From assembly GCF_900107855.1 (NCBI RefSeq), contig NZ_FNRJ01000009.1:1-64000 (forward strand): a DNA stretch of 64,000 nt, given 5' to 3'. The DNA is from Marinobacterium iners DSM 11526 (GTDB lineage Bacteria > Pseudomonadota > Gammaproteobacteria > Pseudomonadales > Balneatricaceae). Positions 9,906-18,865 of this stretch are shown here, piece after piece. Made by a program: the position numbers and the translations under genes. The number at the start of each line of letters is the position of its first letter. Positions within the stretch are counted from its first letter, which is position 1. The notes below the pieces were generated by a model that was given only the letters and a program-made list of their open reading frames with translations, ran no database searches and was not told the origin of the DNA.

Positions 9906-12900
9906 CTACACCGCACACTCAGCCACAGACACTGAATCCGCTGGCTTTTCCACTGCATGGGCATCGCCTGATCGAGGCCAGTGCCGGTACCGGCAAGACC
10001 TTCACTATCGCCGCGCTCTATGTGCGTCTGGTACTGGGCCATGGCAATACTGATACTCGCTTTCAACGTGACCTGTTACCGCCTGAGATTCTGGTGGTGA
10101 CCTTCACCAATGCAGCCACCCGTGAATTGCGTGACCGAATCCGCACTCGCCTGGCCGATGCCGCGCGCGTATTTCGTGGTCAGTCCGCGCCTGATCCGTT
10201 CCTGCAGCAGCTGCTCGCCGAGCCCGAGTTTGCCATGGAAGAGGCACGAGCGCTGGCCGCCCGCAAACTGGAGCAGGCCGCTGAGTGGATGGATGAAGCC
10301 GCGGTATACACCATCCACAGCTGGTGCCAGCGCATGCTCACCCAGCACGCTTTTGATACCGGCAGCCTGTTCCGCCAGCAGCTGGAGCAGGATGACAGCG
10401 AATTGCTGGCCGAGATGGCACGTGACTACTGGCGCAGCTGGTGCTACGCACTGTCGCCGATCGTGGCCGAAGCACTGAGTGAACTGGCCGCTGATCCCGA
10501 TGCTCTGCTGCAGGCGGTCAAACCCCTGCTGCAGCCGGGTGATCAACAGGTACGATATCAGGGCAGCAGTATCAGCGAGGCTCAGTCCCCTGCAGAATAT
10601 GCCCGGAAGTTGAACGACTGGCTGCCACAGAAGCAGCAGCTGGAGCAGCGGGCACGCACCCTCTGGCTGGCTGAGCACGACGAAATTGAAACGCTGCTGA
10701 TCAGTGCTGCCCAAAAGAAGATTCTGAATAACACCAGCTACAAGCCGGAAGCCCTGCCTGAAAAGCTGGCTGACATGGTGGTCTGGGCTGAAGGGGGCAT
10801 GCTGTCGAGTGACAAGCTGGCCCACTTTGCGCGTGCAAAGCTGACCGATAAAACAGCCAAAAAGATGCAGGACCAGACGCCGGAGCATCCGGTATTCGAC
10901 CTGTTACAGGAGCTGGTGGATTACCTGCAGCTGCAGCCTCCGCTGCAACCGGTACAGCTGCATGCGGCGCAATGGATTCAGCAGCGTTTTGATCGATCCC
11001 GCGAGCGCGCAGCGGCGCTCGGCTTCAATGACATGTTGGTGCGGCTGGATCACGCACTGCAGGGTGAAGGTGGTGATCGCCTTGCCGCAACCATTCGTCG
11101 TCAGTACCCGGTCGCACTGATCGACGAATTTCAGGATACCGATCCACTGCAGTACCGTATTTTCAGCCGCATCTATCGCGGCACGAATCTGCCGGATGCC
11201 GACCCCTCAGAATGTGCACTGTTGATGATAGGTGACCCCAAACAGGCGATCTACGCCTTTCGTGGTGCCGATATTCATACCTATCTGCAGGCACGACGTG
11301 ATACCAGAGGGTGCCACTATACCCTCGGGCGCAATTTCCGTTCATCAAAAGCCTTGGTGGAGGCGGTCAACCGGCTGTTTGAGCATGCTGAAGCCAGCCA
11401 GGCCAGTGGTGCCTTCCGTTTTGCCCGTGAGGGTGATAACCCGTTGCCGTTTATTCCGGTGGATGCCAACGGCCGCAAAACGGTATTTGAGGTTGAAGGC
11501 GTACGGCCATCAGCCCTGACGCACTGGCTGTTGGAGGAGGACGCGGCTGACGGGGTAGCCGTCGGTGATTACCGCAGGCTGATGGCCGAGCACAGTGCCA
11601 GCCAGATTCGTCACCTGCTTTCACTGTCGCAACAGCAACGGGCTGGCTTTCGCTCCGAGAATGGCCAGCTGAACCCGATCAGGCCAAGTGATATCGCCAT
11701 TCTCGTGCGCAACGGTAGCGAGGCCCGGCTGGTTCGTGGTGCCCTGCAGCAACGCAACGTTCGCAGTGTGTACCTTTCCGATCAGGCTTCGGTCTATGCC
11801 AGTGCCGAAGCTGAGGACCTCTGGCGCTGGCTACGCGCCTGTGCCGAACCGGAGCAGCCGGGCCTGCTGCAGGGTGCGTTGGCCAGTCGAACGCTGGATC
11901 TGGGCTACGTTCACCTGGAACAGATAACCCGTGATGAGCAGCTGTGGGAACAGGCAGTGGAGCGGTTCCGCCATTTGCGTGACATTTGGCAGCGGCAGGG
12001 TGTTCTGCCAATGGTGCGCCACCTTCTGGACAGTTTTGAGCTTCCTGCCCGTCTGCTACAGGATGCGGGTGGTGAGCGGGTGCTGACTAACTTGCTGCAT
12101 CTTGCCGAACTTCTGCAGGCGGCCAGTAGCCAGCTGGAAGGTGAGCAGGCCCTGATTCGCTACCTGCAGGAACAGATCATGGACAGCGGCCAGGGGGGTG
12201 ATGAACACATCATGCGGCTGGAAAGTGATGCTGACCTGGTGCAGGTGGTGACCATTCACAAGTCCAAGGGGCTGGAATATCCGCTGGTGTTTCTGCCCTT
12301 CATCTGTGCCTACCGTGAAGTGACTGCCAGTGACGGCAGCTACCGCTATCAGTCGGAGCAGGGCAGTGTACTGGAACTGGACAGCAAGGATGAAAGCGCC
12401 AAGCGGGCTGCAGAAGCCGAGCGGCTTCAGGAAGATCTGCGCCTGCTCTATGTGGCACTGACCCGCCCCGTGTTCGCGTGTTGGCTGGGGGTGGCTGCAA
12501 TCAAATACAACCGTTCGCTTAGTCTGCACAAAAGCGCTTTCGGCCAATTGTTGGGTTGCGAATCGAAAACCGACAGCGCGACGCTCAAGGCCCGGCTGCA
12601 ACCGCTGGTCAGTGCCGGTGTGATCGAAGTGGAGCCTCCGCCGACAATCGATGCCGAGTTGCTGCCGGACACTGCCACTGTAACAGCACTGGCACCGGCA
12701 CGCCTTTGCGATAGACCGGTTGCAGCTGAACGCTGGTGGATCGCCAGTTACAGTGCGATCAGCCAGCTGCAGGGGCGGGCCGAGCAGGAGCAGCCCGCCG
12801 AGGCTGAGCCGGCTGAAAGTGCCCGTGAAGAAACCGCTCGGGAAAATCTGGATGAGCCGTCAACGCGTGCCGTTGTGGTTGAGTTTGCCTATGATCCGCA

Positions 12901-13648
12901 TCATTTCTGGAAAGGCCCTCAGGCGGGTACCTTTTTGCACGGTGTACTGGAATGGGCAGCGGAAGAGGGCTTTGAGCGAGTGGCACGGGAGGCGCCACTG
13001 CGACACCAGTTTCTGGCACCGCGCTGCCAGCGGCGGGAATGGCAACCCTGGTTGCCGGTGCTGGACGATTGGTTGCAGAAGCTGCTGACTATCCCCCTGC
13101 CACTGGTTGGGCAAAGTGTACCGCTGGCGCAATTGCAACAGTATCAGGCCGAGATGGAGTTCTGGCTGGAGGTGGCTGAGGTGCCGGTAAGTCGACTGGA
13201 CCGCCTGATCACGCAGCAGGTGTTGCCGGGCCAGCCGCGTCCTGCACTGGCGCCGCAGCAGCTGGGCGGTATGCTCAAGGGATTTATCGACCTGGTGTTC
13301 GAGCATCAGGGGCGCTACTGGGTGGCCGATTACAAGTCCAACTGGTTGGGGCCGGACAACAGTCACTACAGTGCTGCGGCGATGCAAAAGGCGGTGCTGG
13401 ATAAGCGCTACGACGTGCAGTATGTGCTTTATCTGCTGGCGTTGCACCGGCTGCTCAAGGCCCGGTTGCCAGGTTATGCCGATGACCCCATCCGGGGCTA
13501 CGAACAGCATGTAGGCGGTGCTCTTTATCTGTTTCTGCGTGGCATTACAGAACCGGAGCAGCATGGCTGCTGCATTGATCGTCCGTCAGCGCAGTTGATT
13601 GAAACACTGGATGCACTGCTGACCAACAGGGAGAGTGCTCATGTCTGA
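9902..13648 (+). CDS. recB: Exodeoxyribonuclease V subunit beta (RecB)
   Basis: The 3'-5' helicase and nuclease subunit of RecBCD, 1248 residues. Superfamily 1 helicase motifs are visible: Walker A ASAGTGKTFT near residues 24-33, DEFQDTDPLQY (Walker B), GDPKQAIYAFRGAD (motif III), VTIHKSKGLEYPLVFLP (motif V) and LRLLYVALTRP (motif VI). The C-terminal nuclease domain keeps GFIDLVFE and WVADYKSNWLG, the metal-binding Asp and Asp-Tyr-Lys signature, so nuclease activity should be intact. The start at 9902 overlaps the recC stop (ATGA); an upstream in-frame extension to 9839 is inside recC and is not used. The recD start lies within its 3' end. Confidence 0.96.
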   Translation: MTTPHTQPQTLNPLAFPLHGHRLIEASAGTGKTFTIAALYVRLVLGHGNTDTRFQRDLLPPEILVVTFTNAATRELRDRIRTRLADAARVFRGQSAPDPFLQQLLAEPEFAMEEARALAARKLEQAAEWMDEAAVYTIHSWCQRMLTQHAFDTGSLFRQQLEQDDSELLAEMARDYWRSWCYALSPIVAEALSELAADPDALLQAVKPLLQPGDQQVRYQGSSISEAQSPAEYARKLNDWLPQKQQLEQRARTLWLAEHDEIETLLISAAQKKILNNTSYKPEALPEKLADMVVWAEGGMLSSDKLAHFARAKLTDKTAKKMQDQTPEHPVFDLLQELVDYLQLQPPLQPVQLHAAQWIQQRFDRSRERAAALGFNDMLVRLDHALQGEGGDRLAATIRRQYPVALIDEFQDTDPLQYRIFSRIYRGTNLPDADPSECALLMIGDPKQAIYAFRGADIHTYLQARRDTRGCHYTLGRNFRSSKALVEAVNRLFEHAEASQASGAFRFAREGDNPLPFIPVDANGRKTVFEVEGVRPSALTHWLLEEDAADGVAVGDYRRLMAEHSASQIRHLLSLSQQQRAGFRSENGQLNPIRPSDIAILVRNGSEARLVRGALQQRNVRSVYLSDQASVYASAEAEDLWRWLRACAEPEQPGLLQGALASRTLDLGYVHLEQITRDEQLWEQAVERFRHLRDIWQRQGVLPMVRHLLDSFELPARLLQDAGGERVLTNLLHLAELLQAASSQLEGEQALIRYLQEQIMDSGQGGDEHIMRLESDADLVQVVTIHKSKGLEYPLVFLPFICAYREVTASDGSYRYQSEQGSVLELDSKDESAKRAAEAERLQEDLRLLYVALTRPVFACWLGVAAIKYNRSLSLHKSAFGQLLGCESKTDSATLKARLQPLVSAGVIEVEPPPTIDAELLPDTATVTALAPARLCDRPVAAERWWIASYSAISQLQGRAEQEQPAEAEPAESAREETARENLDEPSTRAVVVEFAYDPHHFWKGPQAGTFLHGVLEWAAEEGFERVAREAPLRHQFLAPRCQRREWQPWLPVLDDWLQKLLTIPLPLVGQSVPLAQLQQYQAEMEFWLEVAEVPVSRLDRLITQQVLPGQPRPALAPQQLGGMLKGFIDLVFEHQGRYWVADYKSNWLGPDNSHYSAAAMQKAVLDKRYDVQYVLYLLALHRLLKARLPGYADDPIRGYEQHVGGALYLFLRGITEPEQHGCCIDRPSAQLIETLDALLTNRESAHV

Positions 13649-15686
13649 ACAGGTCGATCTTTTCGCAACCGAAGCCTCTTTGCATCCAGCGCTGGCCGAC
13701 TGGGCTGTGCTGGAATCGCTGCTGCAGCGCTGGCAGGAACGGGGCTGGATACGGTCGCTGGATCTGGCACTGGGTCGCTTCCTGAATGACCTTGATCCCA
13801 ATGCCTCGCCGCTGGTGATGCTGGCGGCTGTGCTGGTCAGCCACCAGTTGGGCCGAGGACATATCTGCGTTGATCTGGATAGTCTGCTCTCGGCGCCGGA
13901 CAGTGCTCTATCACTACCACCAGACGGAGAATTTGGCGAAGCTCTGCCAGATCGACCGGTTGAATTGTTGCAGGGGCTTGGGCGTGGTCAGTGGCTGCAG
14001 GTGCTGGCGGAAACGGTGCTGGTCAGTGCAGGTGATCCGCCCGCACCGCTGGTGCTGGAACCGGGCACTACCCGTCTTTATCTCTACCGCCAGTGGCGTT
14101 ACGAAGTGGAGGTCGCTGAGCGGATAGCCGAGCGCCTGCAACCGGTTGAGGTGGATGACGTTCGCCTGCGGCAACGCCTGTCAGAGCTGTTTCATCTGCA
14201 AGAGGGGCACTTGGACTGGCAACAGCTGGCCTGTGCGTTGGTGGCGGGCAGTCGCTTTGGCATCATCACCGGTGGTCCCGGTACGGGCAAAACCACCACG
14301 GTTGTTCGTCTGCTGGCACTGCAGCAGAGTCTCGCCCGTGATGAAGGTCGCACCCTGCGTATTCGGCTGGCGGCGCCCACAGGAAAGGCTGCGGCGCGGT
14401 TGACCGAATCAATCAGCGGCGCAATTGGACGCCTGCCTGCAGAGATGCAGCAGGGTGTTCCGCAGGAGGTAACAACTTTGCACCGGCTGTTGGGAGCTCG
14501 GCCCAACACACGCCGTTTTATCCACAATGTGGATAACCCGCTGCATGCCGATTTGGTCGTCGTGGATGAGGCTTCCATGATTGACCTGGAAATGATGCAC
14601 CAGTTGTTGGCTGCGATGCCGGCCAGGGCACGGCTGATTCTGTTGGGCGACAAGGATCAGCTGGCCTCAGTGGAAGCCGGCTCGGTACTGGGGGATTTGT
14701 GCGAAGGTGCCGAACGAGGCGGTTACAGCCGTGAAACCTGGCTGCAACTGCAGCGGCGTACCGGGCAGGACTTGGCGCAGTGGCAGTCTGAATCCGGGAG
14801 TCCTTCTGAGCAGCCGCTGGCGCAAGCCATTGCGATGCTCAGACACAGCCACCGCTTTGGTACCGACAGTGGGATAGGAGCATTGGCGCGAGCCGTCAAC
14901 AGTGGCCAGCCACAGGCGGTAAATACCGTGCTGGCGGCGGGTTATGTCGATCTTGGCTGGATTCACCTCAAGGGTGATGCTGACAGGGCTCTGGATCGCC
15001 TGATACTGGATGGCGGCCCCCAGCCGGCCACGGATGAAGGAATGCAGCCTCGCGGCTATCGCGAGTATCTTGAGCAGCTGAGTACACACAGACCCGAAAG
15101 CTATGATGAGCAGACACAAGACGTTTGGGCCAGACGAGTACTGGACACCTTTGGTGAGTTTCAACTGCTTTGTGCGCTGCGCCGCGGCCCCTGGGGAGTC
15201 GAGGGGCTGAATGCACGTATTGCCGCTGTGCTGCAGCGTGCCGGGTTGATATTACGCAGTGAAGGTTGGTATGAAGGCAGGCCTGTACTGGTCACCCGTA
15301 ACGATTACAGTCTGGGACTGATGAACGGTGATATCGGTATTACCCTTATGCGCCAGGAGACGGATGGGTCCACTGGGCTGCGCGTGGTCTTCCCGCTCGC
15401 GGACGGCAATCTCAAATGGGTCCTGCCCAGCCGGCTACAGGCGATCGAAACCGTGTACGCGATGACTGTGCACAAGTCGCAGGGCTCGGAATTTGCACAC
15501 ACGGCTCTGCTGCTGCCACCCGCGGTCAACCCGGTGCTGACGCGGGAGCTGGTATACACTGGTATTACACGCGCCAGTCGCTGGTTCACCCTGTTGCTGA
15601 GCCACCCGGGCCGACTGGATGATGCCGTACGTGCGCGAGTGCGCCGGGCCAGTGGATTGGGCAAAAGGCTTATACGCTTGTCTTGA
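13641..15686 (+). CDS. recD: Exodeoxyribonuclease V subunit alpha (RecD)
   Basis: The 5'-3' helicase subunit of RecBCD, 681 residues. It shows Walker A GGPGTGKTTT near residue 209, VVDEASMIDLEMM (Walker B), LLGDKDQLASVEAG (motif III) and the late motif TVHKSQGSEF plus ELVYTGITRA near the C-terminus, as in RecD. The ATG at 13641 has AGGGAG seven bases upstream; a GTG two codons earlier is possible. It overlaps recB by eight bases and completes the operon. About 120 nt separate it from the cytochrome genes, with no clear terminator. Confidence 0.95.
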   Translation: MSEQVDLFATEASLHPALADWAVLESLLQRWQERGWIRSLDLALGRFLNDLDPNASPLVMLAAVLVSHQLGRGHICVDLDSLLSAPDSALSLPPDGEFGEALPDRPVELLQGLGRGQWLQVLAETVLVSAGDPPAPLVLEPGTTRLYLYRQWRYEVEVAERIAERLQPVEVDDVRLRQRLSELFHLQEGHLDWQQLACALVAGSRFGIITGGPGTGKTTTVVRLLALQQSLARDEGRTLRIRLAAPTGKAAARLTESISGAIGRLPAEMQQGVPQEVTTLHRLLGARPNTRRFIHNVDNPLHADLVVVDEASMIDLEMMHQLLAAMPARARLILLGDKDQLASVEAGSVLGDLCEGAERGGYSRETWLQLQRRTGQDLAQWQSESGSPSEQPLAQAIAMLRHSHRFGTDSGIGALARAVNSGQPQAVNTVLAAGYVDLGWIHLKGDADRALDRLILDGGPQPATDEGMQPRGYREYLEQLSTHRPESYDEQTQDVWARRVLDTFGEFQLLCALRRGPWGVEGLNARIAAVLQRAGLILRSEGWYEGRPVLVTRNDYSLGLMNGDIGITLMRQETDGSTGLRVVFPLADGNLKWVLPSRLQAIETVYAMTVHKSQGSEFAHTALLLPPAVNPVLTRELVYTGITRASRWFTLLLSHPGRLDDAVRARVRRASGLGKRLIRLS

Positions 15687-15734
15687 ACAGGTGAAATCCT
15701 TCTTCTCAGACCAAAGAGAGGTGCCCTTTCATGA

Positions 15735-15765
15735 TTTATGTCATTTTTTGGCATAAACTAATGCC
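15735..15765. promoter_or_regulatory. Overlapping inverted repeats upstream of tsdBA (candidate operator)
   Basis: TTTATGTCA (15735-15743) and TGGCATAAA (15749-15757) form a near-perfect 9-bp inverted repeat with a 5-nt centre. Its right half also begins a second repeat, GGCAT (15750-15754) with ATGCC (15761-15765). The site lies about 50 nt before the tsdB start, where a regulator would act. It could instead be a weak transcript-end hairpin of recD. No regulator gene is adjacent. Confidence 0.35.
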
Positions 15766-15810
15766 GGTTAAGCCTATTCTAAATTAGACATGAGCAATGG
15801 GGAGAGTGCC

Positions 15811-16473
15811 ATGTTCAAATCAGGATTGCGCCTCATGTTGGCCGGTGTTGTGCTGGCCAGCGGTACTGCGCAGGCAGCGGGAGTGGCCGCTGACGGACAG
15901 AAAATCGTCATGCAGGGGGATGGCAGTGGTGCGCCCTGTCTGGCGTGTCACGGCATGGACGGTGCCGGTAATGATGCAGGTGGTTTTCCGCGCTTGGCTG
16001 GACTGAGTGCCGAATACCTGACCAAGCAGATGCAGGACTACAACGCGGGTACCCGGGTCAGCCCGATCATGCAGCCGAATGTGGATAACCTCAGCGAGCA
16101 ACAGATTCTGGACGTTGCCGCCTATTACGCGTCGCAACCAGTGCCTGCAGTGAAAGCGTCCAGCGCCAGTGAAGAGGTACTGGCCCTGGGTGAAAAGCTG
16201 GCTCTGCGCGGCGACTGGAGCAAGCATGTGCCTTCCTGCAACAGTTGTCACGGTCCCGGTAATGCGGGTGTTGGTTCTGCATTTCCAGGCATTGCCGGCC
16301 AACATCCGACCTATATTCGCCAGCAACTCAAGGCCTGGCAGAGTGGCAGCCGTCACAACGATCCAGTGCAGCTGATGACCGGCGTTGCCGAGCGTTTGAC
16401 TGATGCTGAGATTGAAGCGGTCGCGACGTATCTGGCGGCTCAGCCTGTCACTGTTGTCGAAGGAGGTCAGTAA
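15811..16473 (+). CDS. tsdB: Dihaem cytochrome c4-like protein, probable TsdB electron acceptor
   Basis: A secreted 220-residue protein with a signal peptide (cleavage near Ala-Gln-Ala, residue 22) and two class I cytochrome c domains, each with a haem site: CLACH (Cys43, Cys46, His47) and CNSCH (Cys143, Cys146, His147). This two-domain layout is that of cytochrome c4 and of TsdB, the partner of thiosulfate dehydrogenase TsdA. It is followed with a one-base overlap (TAATG) by a TsdA-like gene, which supports the TsdB role. The ATG at 15811 has GGAGAG upstream; an ATG seven codons earlier has no site. Without its neighbour it would be called a generic cytochrome c4. Confidence 0.72.
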   Translation: MFKSGLRLMLAGVVLASGTAQAAGVAADGQKIVMQGDGSGAPCLACHGMDGAGNDAGGFPRLAGLSAEYLTKQMQDYNAGTRVSPIMQPNVDNLSEQQILDVAAYYASQPVPAVKASSASEEVLALGEKLALRGDWSKHVPSCNSCHGPGNAGVGSAFPGIAGQHPTYIRQQLKAWQSGSRHNDPVQLMTGVAERLTDAEIEAVATYLAAQPVTVVEGGQ

Positions 16474-17465
16474 TGAACCATTTCAATGCGCTGGCAGTGG
16501 CGGTGTCTGCTGCCGTACTGACATCGGCCACACATGCGGCGGAGCTGAAAGTTCCGGTTAACCTGCCGGCTCACAAGGAAGGTGCCTATGTACACCAGGC
16601 ACCCACACTGGAAGATCTATACGCCGATAAAAGCATCCATCCCGAACTGCGGGAAGTGATTCTCAAGGGGCGTGATCTGTTCAACAATACCCAGCAACTG
16701 CGTGGCAAATATGTGTTCAACGACAACAGCTGTCGCAACTGCCATATGGGTGAAGGCGGACAGAACTGGTCCGGCCCGGTCTGGCCTGCGGTTACCACAC
16801 TGCCTGATTTCCGTGGCAAAAACGGCCATGTGAACTCGCTGGAAGAGCGCATCGCCGGCTGTTTTGCCTACTCAATGAATGGTAAGCCGCCGGCCTATGG
16901 CAGTGATGAAATGGTAGCCCTCAGCGCCTACCACCAGTGGCTGGCAACCGGCGCGAAGGTGTATGAGCGTAATATCAGCGGCCGTGGTTTCAGCAGTCTG
17001 GGCAAGCAGATTCCGGCTGATATCAGCTATGAAGCTGGCCAGAAAGTATACCAGGAAAACTGCGCAATCTGTCATGGTGATGACGGCAATGGCCAGCGCG
17101 TCAACGGCAAGGTTGTATTTCCTGCGGTATGGGGTGACAACTCTTACAACTGGGGGGCCGGTATCAGCCGTATTTATACGGCGGCCTCGTTTATCCACAT
17201 GAACATGCCGTTGGGCAAGCCGGGTTCACTGAGCGAGCAGGATGCCTGGAATGTGGCCTGGTACATTAACAGTCAGGAGCGCCCGCAGGACCCGCGCTTT
17301 ACCGGTGATGCTGCCGAGACTCGTGAAAAGCACCTGAACTTTCACAAGCATACGCGCTACGGTACCGAGTTCAACGGCAAGGTCTTGGGCCAGCATGACA
17401 ACACCGGCGACAAGCCGTTCCTCAAGCCGGACAACCTGAAGCCTCGCAGCTTTACGTTCGAGTAA
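16473..17465 (+). CDS. tsdA: TsdA-like dihaem cytochrome c, probable thiosulfate dehydrogenase/tetrathionate reductase
   Basis: Predicted periplasmic enzyme that oxidises two thiosulfates to tetrathionate, or the reverse. The 330-residue protein has a signal peptide ending near THA (residue 22) and two haem sites, CRNCH (87-91) and CAICH (197-201). Cys130 in the segment RIAGCFAYSMNGK matches the cysteine that serves as axial ligand of the active-site haem in TsdA. The later FPAVWGDNSYNWGAG and NMPLGKPG segments (Met245) are also TsdA-like. AAGGAGG lies 4-5 nt before the ATG. It forms an operon with the cytochrome before it. The reaction direction cannot be told from sequence, and a SoxA-like or other dihaem role is less likely. 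Confidence 0.78.
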   Translation: MNHFNALAVAVSAAVLTSATHAAELKVPVNLPAHKEGAYVHQAPTLEDLYADKSIHPELREVILKGRDLFNNTQQLRGKYVFNDNSCRNCHMGEGGQNWSGPVWPAVTTLPDFRGKNGHVNSLEERIAGCFAYSMNGKPPAYGSDEMVALSAYHQWLATGAKVYERNISGRGFSSLGKQIPADISYEAGQKVYQENCAICHGDDGNGQRVNGKVVFPAVWGDNSYNWGAGISRIYTAASFIHMNMPLGKPGSLSEQDAWNVAWYINSQERPQDPRFTGDAAETREKHLNFHKHTRYGTEFNGKVLGQHDNTGDKPFLKPDNLKPRSFTFE

Positions 17466-17473
17466 AAGGTTTC

Positions 17474-17500
17474 CAGGAGGGGTCGCTAAGACCTCTCCTG
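17474..17500. terminator. Convergent hairpin between tsdA and the thioesterase gene
   Basis: CAGGAGGGGTC (17474-17484) pairs with GACCTCTCCTG (17490-17500), one G-T wobble, 5-nt loop. T runs are weak on both sides. The thioesterase stop (17486-17488) sits in the loop. Confidence 0.5.
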
Positions 17501-17926
17501 CTCAGTTACCTCATCCAGCATGATACCGCTGCGGCTAAAGCAGCCCTGGCCTCGCGCCAGCTCACGGCTGCGTTCGTCATACACGCTGGCTTCGGCAATC
17601 AGCTGCTGGCGCCCGGCACTGATCAAGCGGCCGACGGCATGAAGAGCCCCCACTTTTGCCGGTCGCATGAACAACGTATGAAAGCTGGCCGTTACCAAAA
17701 ACTGATCCTGTACTCGGCTGGCTGCAGCAAAATAGGCGGCATCATCCAGTAACTTGAACAATACTGAACCGTGCAGGGTTCCTGCTGCGTGGCAGAGGCC
17801 AGGGTCCGGCGCCAACTCAATGCGGGCGTGCCCCTTATCCAGTGTAAGCTGGGACGGGTACAGGCGGTTGATGGGGGCCTGTTGATACATTCTGATCAAA
17901 CGCTCGTAATGTTGATCGCTCGACAT
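17486..17926 (-). CDS. PaaI-type hotdog-fold thioesterase
   Basis: A 146-residue single-domain protein with the hotdog thioesterase signature: AAGTLHGSVLFKLLDDAAYF contains the HG(x)-x-x-x-L-x-D core where the Asp near residue 60 serves in catalysis, followed by VTASFHTLFMRPAKVG and the last strand. Members hydrolyse acyl-CoA esters; the substrate here is unknown. The ATG at 17926 is chosen because GGAG precedes it by eight bases and because the upstream codons to 18340 run antisense to the next gene. It is a single gene, convergent with tsdA and divergent from the DUF2489 gene. Confidence 0.85.
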   Translation of the reverse strand: MSSDQHYERLIRMYQQAPINRLYPSQLTLDKGHARIELAPDPGLCHAAGTLHGSVLFKLLDDAAYFAAASRVQDQFLVTASFHTLFMRPAKVGALHAVGRLISAGRQQLIAEASVYDERSRELARGQGCFSRSGIMLDEVTEQERS

Positions 17927-18007
17927 GACAGCTCCGTAATGAGTCAGAAGAGGCCGTATTTGGCATAATAGGTTGCAAACGGCATCCATCTGTCCTTGAG
18001 GTTTAGC

Positions 18008-18484
18008 ATGAACAATACACTGATCTATGGCCTGATTGCAGCCGGACTGGTTGCGATCACCGTATTGGCAGCGATCATTTTTCGCCAGCTGCAGCAGGAA
18101 AAATCGCGCAAGACCCAGCAGGCGGCTCAGGAAGCCGAATGGCTGAAGCAGTTTGAGGCACGGCAGGAATATCTGAGTGAAAGTATCCGGCTGGTTGCAC
18201 ATGCCATTTTGCATGATGAGAAAATGACAGCAACCGAGGGCTGTATTCGTCTTAAAGTACTGCTGGAGAATTTTCGTCCCCAGCTGCTGCAGGAAGAGAC
18301 ATTGCAGGTGATCACCGAAGTGCATGACAAAACCAGTCACATCCCGATCAAGGATGAATGGAAGGCCTTACCGAAAAAGCTCAAGCTGGAGTATCAGCGT
18401 GAGATGGAGCAGCTTGAACAGGGGCATCTGAACGCAATACAGGGAGCGGCCAAGGCATTAAGCCGAGGCCAGTATCTGAGCTGA
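18008..18484 (+). CDS. DUF2489 family membrane-anchored protein
   Basis: A 158-residue protein with one N-terminal transmembrane helix (about residues 5-26, LIYGLIAAGLVAITVLAAII) followed by a charged, coiled-coil-prone cytoplasmic part. The conserved-looking block SIRLVAHAILHDEKMTATEGCIRLKVLL matches my memory of DUF2489, whose role is unknown. GAGG lies about 7 nt before the ATG. The next gene starts seven bases after its stop, so the two are probably co-transcribed. Confidence 0.75.
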   Translation: MNNTLIYGLIAAGLVAITVLAAIIFRQLQQEKSRKTQQAAQEAEWLKQFEARQEYLSESIRLVAHAILHDEKMTATEGCIRLKVLLENFRPQLLQEETLQVITEVHDKTSHIPIKDEWKALPKKLKLEYQREMEQLEQGHLNAIQGAAKALSRGQYLS

Positions 18485-18490
18485 TCAGGG

Positions 18491-18865
18491 ATGGAGTATC
18501 TGCTCACGTTTCTGATCTCACTGTGGCTGGTCGTTGGGCTGGTGGTCGCTCTGACCTATGGGCGGGCACCCACCTGGCGACCTGAACGACGCGCGGTATT
18601 GCAACTCATGCAACGGTTGCAGGATGGCACCGCCCGGCGCGAAGAGTGGGAGCTGTTCATAGGTATTGCCGCGCTGCATGACCCTGAGCTGGAAGAGATC
18701 AGGCGCCGTTGCGTGGCGGTGCATGAGGGTGATACTGATCACTCACCAGCAAGAGACGGGCTTGAACCCTATCTGTATGATCGTGAAGCCCGTGCCCGGT
18801 TGGCTTTGATCATGGCGGATCTGGAGCAGTTGATCGCTTCTGAGCCTTATTATCGGCGTTTTTGA
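18491..18865 (+). CDS. Small membrane-anchored protein of unknown function
   Basis: I do not recognise this 124-residue protein. Residues 3-23 are one hydrophobic helix (LLTFLISLWLVVGLVVALTYG) and the rest is a charged, probably helical cytoplasmic domain with Arg-rich and Glu-rich stretches. It follows the DUF2489 gene by six bases and ends exactly against the convergent histidine kinase gene: TGATCA at 18863-18868 holds the stop of both. Confidence 0.7.
   Translation: MEYLLTFLISLWLVVGLVVALTYGRAPTWRPERRAVLQLMQRLQDGTARREEWELFIGIAALHDPELEEIRRRCVAVHEGDTDHSPARDGLEPYLYDREARARLALIMADLEQLIASEPYYRRF

Noticed and set aside
10076-10888. Long minus-strand open frame of 270 residues inside recB, and similar ones in recC, csy and mtn genes.
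   Set aside because: They lie antisense to strongly supported genes, have low-complexity Gln/Leu composition and no family match.
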